A stretch of 64,000 nucleotides of DNA from Arcobacter sp. EP1 (GCA_001655195.1 LPNY01000027.1:51730-115729); one strand, 5' to 3'. Positions 19,447-28,446 are shown, numbered from the stretch's first letter. A program made the numbers and translations. Notes: a model not told the origin generated them from the sequence alone.

Positions 19447-21702
19447 CTATCGAAATTTTACGCTATTTCTTCCAGAATTTTTTGCTTCATATAAAGCAAT
19501 ATCAGCTTTTTTAATCAAGCTTGAAATTGTATCATTGGGCTCAATAACAGTAATACCAAAACTTCCTGTTTGTATACCCACTTTGTCAAAATCTTTTTTG
19601 GCAAGTTTAGAACGCAGTTTTTCAGCAAGTTTTTCCATTCCTGCTTTATTCATACGAGGAGAAACAATCAAGAACTCTTCTCCACCCCAACGTCCAAGAG
19701 AGTCCACGTCTCGAATATTATGTTCTAGTAAAGAGGATACCTCAATTAAAACTCTGTCTCCAATATCATGTCCAAAATGGTCATTAACCTTTTTAAAGTT
19801 ATCCACATCCATCAAAATAATCCCAAAACCTTCGTTATAACGTTTATAGAATTGTAATCTTTCTTTTAAGACCTCATTGAGTTTTGCACGGTTATAGATT
19901 TTGGTTAAATTATCGGTTTGAGAGAGATATTGTAGTTTTTTATTATACTTAGATAATGTAACATGACGTACAATTAAAAAGCCAATAATTAAAAAAGCAG
20001 TAACAACTACGATACCTAACATTTGATAATCTACTTTTGTACTATATTGTACGTGAGTCCAACGATTTAGAATCTCTTGTTGTTTCTTTTGAGGAATAAA
20101 CTCTATTGCTTTATTCATAATCGTCACTAACGTTTCATAGTCACTTCGTACACCAAAAGCCAATGCCGCTTGAAATTTTGTTTTACCCACGATTCGCAAG
20201 TTTTGTAACCCTAACTTTTTTATCCAAAAGCTCGCTTGTGGTAAAGCACACAATAATACATCAACCTTTTTACTCTCAACAGATAAAAGTCCTGCTTGTA
20301 GTGACTCAACCTCAACATAGTTTAAATCAGGGTAGTATTGTTTGATTTCTGTTACATAACCATAATCTTTAATAACAGCAACTCTTTTATCACTAATTTC
20401 TGTAATATTATCTTTATAAGACTCGGCATCCTTCATGACCATCACAACAGGAGAAGAGAGATAAGACTTAGTAAATGTCAACTCCTCTTTTAAAAGTGAG
20501 CTTGTTGTTTCTGATAAAACATCCACCTTTTTTTGACGTGCCATCTTTATAGATTGTGACCACGTTCGAGAAGGAACACGAATAAACTCTAACCCCGTAT
20601 ACTCTTCAATGAGTTTGAGATGTTCGTTAACAATACCTTGATATTCACCATTTTTAAAAGCTTCATAAGGAAGCCAATTTGGATCCCCCGTAAAATAAAC
20701 TTGAGGATGTTTCTCAATCCATTCCCGTTGTGTTAATGAAAGTTTGAGTCCATTTTTTCTTTCATAGATAAAGCTATCGAGTGTTTTTGTTGTTTGATTA
20801 ATTAGCCCCAATTCTTCATATAAAAATAAGATACGTTGAAAGCGCGCTTTGTTGATTTCTCCAATAGGTGTGTTTTTAGGAATGAGTGATTCTTTGATAA
20901 CTTTAGCTTCATACTCTAATGCCGCTTTTGATTTGTTTTGAGTATTGTAGTTTATTAAAATAGTTTCAATAATCTCATCACTATTTTTGAGTGCATACTC
21001 CCACCCTTTGAGTGTCGCTTTTACAAACTTGTGCACTAACATAGGATTCTTATCAATCATCTCTTTATGAGTAAACAGAACGTTTTCATAAAAATCATAC
21101 CCATAATTTACAGGGTCTATTATATTGTAGTCAATTCCTTTTTCAATTAAATCATACGGTTGGTTTGAAATATAAGAAGCTTGAACATCGACCTTATCAT
21201 TAATTAGATCATCAATATTATGACTATGTTTTGAAAGAATCATATAATCATATGTCATTCCTGCTTTTCTTACCATAGCATTTAGAGAGGCTGAACTAGG
21301 AGAAAGCGGATTTATCATTACCCGTTTACCCGCTAAATCTGAAACCGTACGAATATTAGAGCTTTTTTTAGTTAAAAATACCAAAGGAGAGTGTTGAAAA
21401 ATAGAAGCTAATGCAACAACCGGTTTACCTTGTATATACTCTAAGACTAAACTGGAGTACCCTACTGCAAACTGGGCGTCTTTATTAATAATAGTATCAA
21501 AAGAACTTAAATCTTTTTGTTTTTCTAAAAGGGTTATTTCAAGACCTACTTCTTCATAATAGCCTTGTTTAATTGCAGCATAAAAACCTGCATGCTCAAA
21601 TTGATGTTTCCAGTTAAGCTGTACCTTTACGTTTATCAGTTCTTGTGCACTCAAACAGGCACTTAAAAAAAAAGAAAAAAGCAGTAAACGAAAAACAGAC
21701 AT
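19447..21702 (-). CDS. periplasmic solute-binding (NMT1-like + SBP_bac_3-like) diguanylate cyclase
   Basis: 751 residues from the ATG at 21702. Layout: Sec signal peptide ending near SACLSAQ; an NMT1/THI5-like binding domain (VQLNWKHQFEHAGFYAAIKQGYY, to about residue 310); a second, SBP_bac_3-like binding domain (LTQREWIEKHPQVYFTGDPNWLPYEA..., about 330-565); one membrane helix; and a GGDEF domain (about 595-751). The active site is GGEEF, and an upstream RDVD five residues before it forms a typical RxxD inhibitory site. It should make c-di-GMP in response to small periplasmic ligands. A GTG at 21726 would add eight residues, but the ATG better fits the signal peptide. Confidence 0.86.
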   Translation of the reverse strand: MSVFRLLLFSFFLSACLSAQELINVKVQLNWKHQFEHAGFYAAIKQGYYEEVGLEITLLEKQKDLSSFDTIINKDAQFAVGYSSLVLEYIQGKPVVALASIFQHSPLVFLTKKSSNIRTVSDLAGKRVMINPLSPSSASLNAMVRKAGMTYDYMILSKHSHNIDDLINDKVDVQASYISNQPYDLIEKGIDYNIIDPVNYGYDFYENVLFTHKEMIDKNPMLVHKFVKATLKGWEYALKNSDEIIETILINYNTQNKSKAALEYEAKVIKESLIPKNTPIGEINKARFQRILFLYEELGLINQTTKTLDSFIYERKNGLKLSLTQREWIEKHPQVYFTGDPNWLPYEAFKNGEYQGIVNEHLKLIEEYTGLEFIRVPSRTWSQSIKMARQKKVDVLSETTSSLLKEELTFTKSYLSSPVVMVMKDAESYKDNITEISDKRVAVIKDYGYVTEIKQYYPDLNYVEVESLQAGLLSVESKKVDVLLCALPQASFWIKKLGLQNLRIVGKTKFQAALAFGVRSDYETLVTIMNKAIEFIPQKKQQEILNRWTHVQYSTKVDYQMLGIVVVTAFLIIGFLIVRHVTLSKYNKKLQYLSQTDNLTKIYNRAKLNEVLKERLQFYKRYNEGFGIILMDVDNFKKVNDHFGHDIGDRVLIEVSSLLEHNIRDVDSLGRWGGEEFLIVSPRMNKAGMEKLAEKLRSKLAKKDFDKVGIQTGSFGITVIEPNDTISSLIKKADIALYEAKNSGRNSVKFR

Positions 21703-21712
21703 ATTAACCCTA

Positions 21713-21745
21713 ACGTAGGTTGTCACTATTCCCTATAACCTACGT
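21713..21745. promoter_or_regulatory. inverted repeat before the SBP-GGDEF gene
   Basis: Arms ACGTAGGTT (21713-21721) and AACCTACGT (21737-21745) match perfectly over 9 bases with a 15-base loop. It sits between the AAA ATPase stop (21762) and the ATG at 21702 and spans the alternative GTG at 21726. No U-run follows on the minus strand. It may be an operator or an RNA hairpin in the leader. Confidence 0.5.
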
Positions 21746-21761
21746 CCATATTATACAGATA

Positions 21762-23501
21762 TTAGCTAAAAAAACCAACTTTGTTCTCCGAATCAAACTC
21801 ACCTTTTTTCTCTTTTGTGATTTGATCTTCAAAAGCTTCAAGGGTGAATATTGGTTCATCTTCAACAGCTAATTTATATGCTGTATTTTTAATAATCATC
21901 TCGATTTGACCACCCGTTAACTCATGTTTGGCTAACACTTTTATATCTAACTCTTCATGTAAAGGGAGAGCTTGAGGCAATAACTTTTCCCATAAAGTTT
22001 CACGCTGTTGTTGAGTGGGTTTACTAAACTCAATTTTATAGTTAAAGCGTCGTGAAAATGCTTTATCAAGATTTTCTAATAGATTGGTAGTAGCGATTAA
22101 AATACCATCAAACCGTTCAATCTGTTCTAAGAAAATATTTTGCATTTGGTTGTGCATTTTATCACTGCCGCTTCCTGTTCCACTTACTCGTGAACTTAAA
22201 AACTGGTCTGCTTCATTGAGTAGTAAAATTGGCTCAGATTTTGTTTTATCCCTAAACTCATAATACTTATCAAAAATAGCTCGCACATTTTTTTCACTCT
22301 CTCCTACATACATTGAAAGAATTTTTGAACAATCAAAAGAGATAACTTGTCGTTTTAATGCTTTGGCTAAGGTAAGTGCTGTTAATGTTTTACCCGTACC
22401 CGCAACTCCATAAAAGACAATCTTGGCTTCAATTCCTTTTTTCTTCTCTTTGATACCCCACTCTTTTAAACGATTTACAACATTTTTATCTACTTGGCGT
22501 AACAGCGCTTCTAAAGTCTCTTTGGTTTTAGGGTTTAATACTACATCATCAAACGTTTTAGTAGTAGATATTAACTCAAACATCTCTTGCTCTTTAATAA
22601 GTGAGTCCAGTTTTATTTTTGCAGCTCGAGTTTTCTTTTTAGTAGGGTGTGAGATTTTATACAACACATCATCAGGAATATAGAAGTTTCGATTGATTCC
22701 TCCAAAGGGTGTTAACATCTCATCGTAATCCACAAGGTTATTAGAAACCAATTTTGAACTCTCTTCCAGTAGACTTCGGTATTTGATTTTTTCATAATCA
22801 TCGTGAGAAATCAAGTCAATCAGTGAATTCATATCACGAAGTTGTTCATCACCTCCTGCGTACTCCTCTTTTAATAGGGCTAAAAATATCATACGCTCTT
22901 GAGAATCTAGGTCATTCTCTTTAAAGAAACCTTCTATCATGATTTCATCACTTGTGGCATTGAGCCGTTCACTAATTCGTGTTTCAAGCATCGCTAGTTT
23001 TGACTGCAAACGGTTAATATTAGGTGAGTTTTCATCAAAGTTGTGTTTGACTACATTAAGCTTTTGGGCTAAATCGATTTTGAAAAACTGGTCTTGTAAA
23101 TATTCAAGGTGGTCATTGTACTCTTTGACTTCTGGCAGAGCAAAGTCACTGCTTCCCTCTTCGGCTAGTTTTAAATACGAGCTTGATAAAGAGATACTTG
23201 AATTAAGTAGTTCAAGATTTGTTATTTCGCTAAGCTTCGCAGTAGTAAATACATTACTTTGTACTAACCAACCAAGCTCTAAAAGAGATTTAATTATGGC
23301 AATCTTTTCTAAATGTTCATAGTTTTTAATATCGTAAAACTCTGCAAGGATATCTATCACGAGTAGAGTATCCCGTCCAACGATATACTCTTTGGTGATA
23401 TGTTGTAGGATATTTGCCTCTTCTTCACTACACTTTAATTGTGCAAAAAGTTCCGTGGCTGTTAAATCTTCACTTTGTATAAAGGTTATAATTTCATTCA
23501 T
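21762..23501 (-). CDS. AAA family ATPase with long N-terminal region
   Basis: 579 residues. The first 320 residues are helical with no recognised domain. The AAA module follows: Walker A VAGTGKTLTAL, Walker B ILLLNEADQFL (Asn in place of the usual Asp before the catalytic Glu), then the SRRFNYKIEF arginine-finger region. The NEAD form of Walker B occurs in a CDC48-like AAA subfamily, so it need not mean loss of activity. It is followed by the SBP-GGDEF gene and preceded, with no gap, by a small membrane protein gene. The substrate is unknown. Confidence 0.82.
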   Translation of the reverse strand: MNEIITFIQSEDLTATELFAQLKCSEEEANILQHITKEYIVGRDTLLVIDILAEFYDIKNYEHLEKIAIIKSLLELGWLVQSNVFTTAKLSEITNLELLNSSISLSSSYLKLAEEGSSDFALPEVKEYNDHLEYLQDQFFKIDLAQKLNVVKHNFDENSPNINRLQSKLAMLETRISERLNATSDEIMIEGFFKENDLDSQERMIFLALLKEEYAGGDEQLRDMNSLIDLISHDDYEKIKYRSLLEESSKLVSNNLVDYDEMLTPFGGINRNFYIPDDVLYKISHPTKKKTRAAKIKLDSLIKEQEMFELISTTKTFDDVVLNPKTKETLEALLRQVDKNVVNRLKEWGIKEKKKGIEAKIVFYGVAGTGKTLTALTLAKALKRQVISFDCSKILSMYVGESEKNVRAIFDKYYEFRDKTKSEPILLLNEADQFLSSRVSGTGSGSDKMHNQMQNIFLEQIERFDGILIATTNLLENLDKAFSRRFNYKIEFSKPTQQQRETLWEKLLPQALPLHEELDIKVLAKHELTGGQIEMIIKNTAYKLAVEDEPIFTLEAFEDQITKEKKGEFDSENKVGFFS

Positions 23502-23858
23502 CTATTTTCTTTTTTCCTCTAATTTTTTAAAAAAGTCTTCTTTGATTGCATCATCTTTAAACTCTAAGGTCGTCGTTTCATAATCGGTTTTAACGAAGAG
23601 TTTTTTCTCTTTAGACTCAACATCTTTGATCATCTTATAATATATGGTATCAGCTTTTGACAAATCCACACTAAAAGCATTTTCAACAATAACCACCTTA
23701 TCATTACAGATAGCTTGATAATTTCCTTTAGTATAATTTATTTCTAAACACTGTTGATGGTGTAAAAAATCCTCAATCTTCTTAATATTGGCATTATCAA
23801 TATACGCCAACGAACCCACAAGTGCTGCGACAAAAAAGATAACTACTAAAAATATCAT
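23502..23858 (-). CDS. small membrane-anchored Cys-x13-Cys protein, copy 1
   Basis: 118 residues, family not recognised. An N-terminal hydrophobic anchor (about residues 2-19) is followed by a domain of about 95 residues. It contains a Cys-x13-Cys pair ending in NYQAIC, then the strand-like VVIVENAFSVDL and a Lys-rich C-terminus. It is a clear paralogue of the proteins at 24828-25286 and 26468-26839. The stop directly abuts the AAA ATPase start, so the two may be cotranscribed. If the anchor is a signal anchor, the domain faces the periplasm and the two Cys could form a disulfide (inference). Confidence 0.72.
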   Translation of the reverse strand: MIFLVVIFFVAALVGSLAYIDNANIKKIEDFLHHQQCLEINYTKGNYQAICNDKVVIVENAFSVDLSKADTIYYKMIKDVESKEKKLFVKTDYETTTLEFKDDAIKEDFFKKLEEKRK

Positions 23859-23903
23859 GAAAACTCCCTATCTATTAATTAAAGTTATTATAACACAATT
23901 AAA

Positions 23904-24824
23904 TTAAGGTGTAATGACTTGTAAAATCACAGAAATTGTCACTATTGAAAGAAGTGTTTGAAGAGTAATAACCGAGGACATAAGTTTCATATCACCACCT
24001 AGTTGCCGCGCTAATATATAAGCGCTCGATGCTGTTGGCATGGCACCAAAAATAACTAATATCATCAATGGTAAACCTTCTATTCCAAAAGACCGTGCCG
24101 CAAAGAAAATCACCATTGGAAAAATTGCCAGCTTAAAAAACAGCGCTACAAACAGCTCCATTTTTGCTTCTTTGAGATGATTTAAATGCAAGCCAACACC
24201 AACGGATAATAGTCCCAAAGGAAGTGCCGCTGAACTCAATATTGACAGAGTTGTCTCAATACTTTCCCCTAAAGATAAAGCAAAATAGTTCAATCCACCC
24301 CCAAACAAACATGCAAGAATGAGTGGGTTTTTGACAATAGAAAGTGCCACCGCTTGAAAATTCACTTTTTCACTATTGGTATAAAATGCAAACACTGTGA
24401 TACAACACACATTAAGCGTTGGAATTAAAAAGGTGATTAAAAAAGCAGCCAAAACCAAACCACCATCACCATATAACGCATCAACTAGAGCTAAAAACAC
24501 ATAAGTATTAAAGCGTGTTGCCCCTTGGTATACCGACGTAAAACTTGGACCATTAAATAAAAAAGCAAAGTAGTTTAAGACTACAAGTAATACAGATATG
24601 ATAACAATAGTAATTAAAGCAGTGGAAACAAAAGCAAATCCATCAACTCCATCTAAATTAGCTGTTGAGAGTTTATACACCAACAGTGAAGGGAAAAGTA
24701 CATAATAGGTAAATTTATCAGCGTGTGCCCAAAAAGAGTCATCAGGAAATGCTATACGCTTAAAAAAATATCCCAAAGCAATGAGTAAAAATATAGGTAA
24801 AAGTGCATAAAGTATACTTTGCAT
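23904..24824 (-). CDS. AEC family (auxin efflux carrier-like) transporter
   Basis: 306-residue integral membrane protein with about ten hydrophobic segments. The start ALLPIFLLIALGYFFKRI and the C-terminal GAMPTASSAYILARQLGGD with a final helix are typical of the AEC/malate permease family. The substrate is probably an organic anion but cannot be told from sequence. It lies between two copies of the Cys-x13-Cys family and starts 3 bases after copy 2, in the same orientation. Confidence 0.85.
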   Translation of the reverse strand: MQSILYALLPIFLLIALGYFFKRIAFPDDSFWAHADKFTYYVLFPSLLVYKLSTANLDGVDGFAFVSTALITIVIISVLLVVLNYFAFLFNGPSFTSVYQGATRFNTYVFLALVDALYGDGGLVLAAFLITFLIPTLNVCCITVFAFYTNSEKVNFQAVALSIVKNPLILACLFGGGLNYFALSLGESIETTLSILSSAALPLGLLSVGVGLHLNHLKEAKMELFVALFFKLAIFPMVIFFAARSFGIEGLPLMILVIFGAMPTASSAYILARQLGGDMKLMSSVITLQTLLSIVTISVILQVITP

Positions 24825-24827
24825 AAA

Positions 24828-25286
24828 CTATTTTATCCTCTCTTTTAGCGCATCAAAAAATGTTTCAGAATCCTCTATTGTGGCAAAATAAAGTGTCTGT
24901 TTTATGTCATTAGACCTAAAAACAATCTTTTGCTCATACTTTTTTACATTAGAAACCATTGAATAAGCAATATTTTCATTGGTTGTAAAATCAATCATAA
25001 AATAGTCATGGATAAGCACTATATCTTTTTCGCACAGAGCTTTATATTTTGCTTTGTAGTTATAGACAGTATGACAATTGTTATCTTGCAAAAAAGCTTG
25101 AATTTTTGATTCATTGGTTGAACCAATATAAATAATCGCACCAATAGCAATAATAAAAGGGGATAAAAAGACGAATATTAAAATGAAAGCATTTTCCTTT
25201 TTGTTTATTGTACTGTACTCTTCATAAAGGCTATTTTTAAAAAACAAACTAATTGATTTTAAGTTGCTTTCAACTAAAATATGCAA
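24828..25286 (-). CDS. small membrane-anchored Cys-x13-Cys protein, copy 2 (start uncertain, probable frameshift)
   Basis: The open frame gives 152 residues but only from a TTG at 25286 without a ribosome site, and it overlaps the divergent neighbour. An ATG at 25192-25190 is preceded by AAGGAA but is out of frame. It would join the frame exactly if the four-base T-run on the coding strand (25183-25180) had one more base. That would give MLSFLIFVFL..., an N-terminal anchor like those of copies 1 and 3. The domain keeps the family features (Cys-x13-Cys ending YKALC, then IVLIHDYFMIDF). It is either a frameshifted gene, a slippage-dependent gene or a base error. Confidence 0.6.
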   Translation of the reverse strand: MHILVESNLKSISLFFKNSLYEEYSTINKKENAFILIFVFLSPFIIAIGAIIYIGSTNESKIQAFLQDNNCHTVYNYKAKYKALCEKDIVLIHDYFMIDFTTNENIAYSMVSNVKKYEQKIVFRSNDIKQTLYFATIEDSETFFDALKERIK

Positions 25287-25304
25287 AATAATTTAAGGAA
25301 TTTT

Positions 25305-26444
25305 ATGTATAAAAAAATCGTCAATATGACTTTTTTACCTGTGTTTGAAAATAAAGAAACAATTATTAAAGCTGTACTTGTACCACTCATGTCAATTATT
25401 GTACTCACAAAAGTAGCTGTACTAAATCATGGAAACATGAGTGTTACAATCAGTTCTAATATCATTATTCTCATACTCAATGTTTTAATTGCAATTAGTG
25501 TTCACCGTATCTTGATTCTAGGAAAAGGAAGTGTCCCTTTATGGGGAGTTAGTCGTATTAGAAAAAGAGAGGTTGTTTTTATACTAACTTCAATTTTAAT
25601 TGCACTTATTGTTGCTGCAATTATGGCAGTAGGTATTGCCGCACTTGCTATGAAACTTCCAAATATCATAGCCCTACCTATCATGTTAGTTGCGAGTATT
25701 GTTGCACTGATTACCTTTAGCAGGCTTAGTTTAGTTCTACCTTCTATTGCAATCAATGAACCCTTAACCCTCAAAGATGCATGGAATTGTACAAGAAACT
25801 ATAAACAACTGACCTTTTTTACTATTATATTTTTTCCCTTAGCAATTACATTAGTTGTTGGGGTACTTTATACGGTTATAATTAAGTTTTTTATGGGTGT
25901 AATTTCTGTGCATTTTGATATCTTTTTTCCAGTCTTAGATGTATTTTTGACAGTCTTTATGGTCAGTGCCCTATCAGCGACCTATCGTTTTATTAAAGAC
26001 AAAGAACCCCAAGCTTTCCCGCCATCGACGCATACATATGAAGAAGCATTTTTAAATGATGAGCAAAACTCCAATAATATACAAGAAGAGCAAGAAATAG
26101 ACGTGATACAAGAGACCATCAATCAAGAACCCAAAATACAAAACAATGAAATTATCATTGCTTTAAACAATGAAGAGTTCACCGTAAATACAGAAGAGTT
26201 CCCAGTAAGCTTTCAAAGCATCAAACAAGAGCTTATCAGACAGTATGAAAATGAAGGTTTAACTAATATCGTTGTGGATACACCAGACTCATGGATAGCT
26301 AAACATCCTGAAAATGATGAGATCTATATTGCCCTACAAAAAAACCCTGATGGTTTTGATATTGAATTTATGAATGTAAAAGAAGTGGATTTAAACGAAG
26401 GTATGAGAGAAGCCACACAAAAAGAAGAAAAACAAGAGGATTAA
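25305..26444 (+). CDS. multi-spanning membrane protein with acidic linker and soluble C-terminal domain
   Basis: 379 residues from the ATG at 25305, which has AAGGA at 25295-25299 and a 5-base spacer; an ATG at 25281 has no such site. Six or so hydrophobic segments fill residues 20-225, with a DAWNCTRNYKQL loop reminiscent of glycerophosphodiester-phosphodiesterase-type membrane domains. An acidic Glu/Asn/Gln-rich linker follows (about 235-275), then a small alpha/beta domain (about 280-360). No function is recognised. It is divergent from copy 2 and convergent with copy 3 of the Cys-x13-Cys family. Confidence 0.7.
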   Translation: MYKKIVNMTFLPVFENKETIIKAVLVPLMSIIVLTKVAVLNHGNMSVTISSNIIILILNVLIAISVHRILILGKGSVPLWGVSRIRKREVVFILTSILIALIVAAIMAVGIAALAMKLPNIIALPIMLVASIVALITFSRLSLVLPSIAINEPLTLKDAWNCTRNYKQLTFFTIIFFPLAITLVVGVLYTVIIKFFMGVISVHFDIFFPVLDVFLTVFMVSALSATYRFIKDKEPQAFPPSTHTYEEAFLNDEQNSNNIQEEQEIDVIQETINQEPKIQNNEIIIALNNEEFTVNTEEFPVSFQSIKQELIRQYENEGLTNIVVDTPDSWIAKHPENDEIYIALQKNPDGFDIEFMNVKEVDLNEGMREATQKEEKQED

Positions 26445-26458
26445 AAACTAATCCTCTT
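26434..26458. terminator. shared terminator-like hairpin
   Basis: Arms AAGAGGATTA and TAATCCTCTT, 10 bp perfect, loop of five. It overlaps the stop of the plus-strand gene and sits 10 bases from the stop of the convergent minus-strand gene. The minus strand continues into a T-rich stretch, so termination on that strand looks strongest. Confidence 0.7.
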
Positions 26459-26467
26459 ATTTCGTGA

Positions 26468-26839
26468 TTATTTTAGTCTACTGTTAACAGTCTCTTGGAA
26501 ACGTTTCGCTTGCTCTAACTTTCCAAAATAGACACGAGGCTCTGCCTCATTAAGCTCAACTTCCTTGTTATGTAAAATAACAATATGACCCACCTGCTCT
26601 GCTGAAGAGATATCTTTATATAAGAACTCTCTATTATCTTCGAAGTCTACAAAGAAGAAATCATCAATGATAATAACCTTTTCTTTACACGCGGCTTTGT
26701 ATTCTGCACGATAAAGTACAACGTCTTCACATCCGTGTGCTTTAAAATAGTCATAGGTATTTGATATGTTTGTATTGTTCTTCCAGTATATACCACCAAC
26801 AGCTAGTACAACTATAAGTAAAAATTTTAAAAATTGCAT
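26468..26839 (-). CDS. small membrane-anchored Cys-x13-Cys protein, copy 3
   Basis: 123 residues, family not recognised. An N-terminal anchor (about residues 3-17) is followed after 23 residues by the same domain as the two upstream copies. Conserved features are the N-terminal NxSx3-x[FY] helix, Cys-x13-Cys ending YKAAC, the strand VIIIDDFFFVDF, and a helical C-terminus. Copies 1 and 3 have normal ATG starts at the membrane anchor, which supports the frameshift reading of copy 2. Predicted periplasmic or membrane-facing; role unknown. Confidence 0.72.
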   Translation of the reverse strand: MQFLKFLLIVVLAVGGIYWKNNTNISNTYDYFKAHGCEDVVLYRAEYKAACKEKVIIIDDFFFVDFEDNREFLYKDISSAEQVGHIVILHNKEVELNEAEPRVYFGKLEQAKRFQETVNSRLK

Positions 26840-26899
26840 TTATATCCTTTAAAAAAATTTTGACTATAGTAGCAAAATTTTGATGAAACCTATACGTTA

Positions 26900-26930
26900 A
26901 AATACAAAAGAGACAAACTCTTGTGTATTT
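26900..26930 (-). terminator. terminator-like hairpin
   Basis: A 13-bp stem with one mismatch (AAATACAAAAGAG against CTCTTGTGTATTT) and a five-base loop sits 4 bases beyond the stop of the FMN reductase-like gene. Confidence 0.6.
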
Positions 26931-26933
26931 ATG

Positions 26934-27443
26934 TTATAAATTAGAGAGTTTTTCTAATTGTTCAATCATATTTTTAGCACTATCCTCATTTAACGGTTTT
27001 TCATACGTTGTCAACAATTCTCGTGCTAAAATATTAGCCCCTAAGTGTTGAAACATGATTCTCATTGCTTGTAAACCTTTTACTCCACCACCGCCACTGT
27101 GTGTTGCTAAACCTACTACTTTTTCATTAAAGGCTTCTCTCCAATCATCAGTTGAAACAGATGTCCAAGCAATTGCGTTGTTTAACACAGGAGGCATAAC
27201 CCCATTGTACTCAGGAGCTACAATAATAAACGCATTTAACTTTAAAATATGCTCAGTAAGTTGCGCTACGGCTTCAGGGATACCATCCTTTTCTTGCGCT
27301 ACTGTTGAATAAAGAGGTAAATCTAAATCTACTAAATTAATGACTTCTGTTTCTACATTTAAGTCATTTGCTATATCTGATAATTGTTGACCTAGTTTTC
27401 TATTGTTAGTTGCACTTGCAACAATAATTCCAATCTTTGACAT
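26934..27443 (-). CDS. NAD(P)H-dependent FMN reductase family protein
   Basis: 169 residues with a flavodoxin-like fold. The first strand and phosphate loop (KIGIIVASATNNRKLGQQL) and the FMN-contacting VAPEYNGVMPPVLNNAIAW are characteristic of NADPH-dependent FMN reductases and quinone/azo reductases of the PF03358 type. It acts in the cytoplasm; the substrate is not shown. It is a single gene followed by a hairpin. The 157-base gap upstream to nfo holds a hairpin for nfo and presumably this gene's promoter. Confidence 0.85.
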   Translation of the reverse strand: MSKIGIIVASATNNRKLGQQLSDIANDLNVETEVINLVDLDLPLYSTVAQEKDGIPEAVAQLTEHILKLNAFIIVAPEYNGVMPPVLNNAIAWTSVSTDDWREAFNEKVVGLATHSGGGGVKGLQAMRIMFQHLGANILARELLTTYEKPLNEDSAKNMIEQLEKLSNL

Positions 27444-27572
27444 GTTATTTCCTTTGATAATTTATAATATTTATGAAAATATAGCCAAGTTGTCTTAGGA
27501 GATAAATAGTTTTGTAAATCAGTGTGGGTTTATAATATTGGTTTTAGGTTTTGAGATTTTTTAGAAATTGTC

Positions 27573-27600
27573 AAAAGAAAAGGAGAGTTCCTTTTCTTTT
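27573..27600 (-). terminator. terminator hairpin of nfo
   Basis: A perfect 12-bp stem (AAAAGAAAAGGA/TCCTTTTCTTTT) with a GAGT loop directly follows the nfo stop codon. U residues lie within the stem arm on the minus strand. Confidence 0.7.
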
Positions 27601-28446
27601 CTAGTTTTCTACGAGATTATATAAGTCTTGAATCTCTTGAGCCCAGATTTCTTCGTTGATTGTTTCTAAAACCATCGGGATATCATCCATTCTCTCATCA
27701 TTCATTATGAATTTAAAGGCATCCCAACCAATTTTCCCTACACCTAAAGAATCATGTCTATCAACACGGCTTCCTAGTTCTGGTTTAGAATCATTTAAGT
27801 GCATCCCCATAAGATATTCTCGACCAACAATTTTGTCAAAATCACCCCATGTTTTATCGTAGGCTTCTCGAGTTCTAATATCATAACCAGCTGTAAACAT
27901 ATGACAGGTGTCAATACAAATACCTACTCTAGATTTATCTTCTATTTTGTCAATAATATGCGCTAAGTGTTCAAATTTGTATCCAAGATTTGAGCCTTGT
28001 CCTGCTGTGTTTTCGATAACTAATTTAACATCATTGGTAGCATCAATAGCTCGGTTCAAAGATTGGGCAATATTATCTAAACACTCATCTTCGCTGATTT
28101 TTCGAAGATGACTTCCTGGGTGAAAATTTAAACGGTCTAATTTTAGAATTTCACATCGTTCAATTTCATGAATGAATCCGTCAAGTGACTTTTGTCGTTT
28201 CTCTACTTCTGGATGACCTAAATTGATTAAGTAACTATCATGTGGCAGAATATGTTTTGGTAAAATTCCACACTTTTCCATCTCTTCAAACCACTTATCG
28301 AGTACCTTTGTTTCTAGTGGTTTGGCTGCCCATTGTCGTTGATTTTTAGTAAAAAGGGCAAATGCTTTTGCTCCGATTGCTGTTGCGTTAATAGGGGCGT
28401 TAAAAACTCCGCCACTGGCACTAACATGTGCTCCTACATATTTCAT
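27601..28446 (-). CDS. nfo: endonuclease IV (AP endonuclease)
   Basis: 281 residues, normal length. It cleaves 5' of abasic sites in base excision repair and uses three zinc ions. Metal-binding motifs in order are [60 protein letters not shown], and the C-terminal LETINEE. It is a single gene with its own terminator hairpin. Confidence 0.97.
   Translation of the reverse strand: MKYVGAHVSASGGVFNAPINATAIGAKAFALFTKNQRQWAAKPLETKVLDKWFEEMEKCGILPKHILPHDSYLINLGHPEVEKRQKSLDGFIHEIERCEILKLDRLNFHPGSHLRKISEDECLDNIAQSLNRAIDATNDVKLVIENTAGQGSNLGYKFEHLAHIIDKIEDKSRVGICIDTCHMFTAGYDIRTREAYDKTWGDFDKIVGREYLMGMHLNDSKPELGSRVDRHDSLGVGKIGWDAFKFIMNDERMDDIPMVLETINEEIWAQEIQDLYNLVEN

Noticed and set aside
22939..23322. 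127-codon plus-strand frame opposite the AAA ATPase
   Set aside because: Shadow of the minus-strand gene, with Ser/Leu-rich composition typical of antisense frames in AT-rich DNA.
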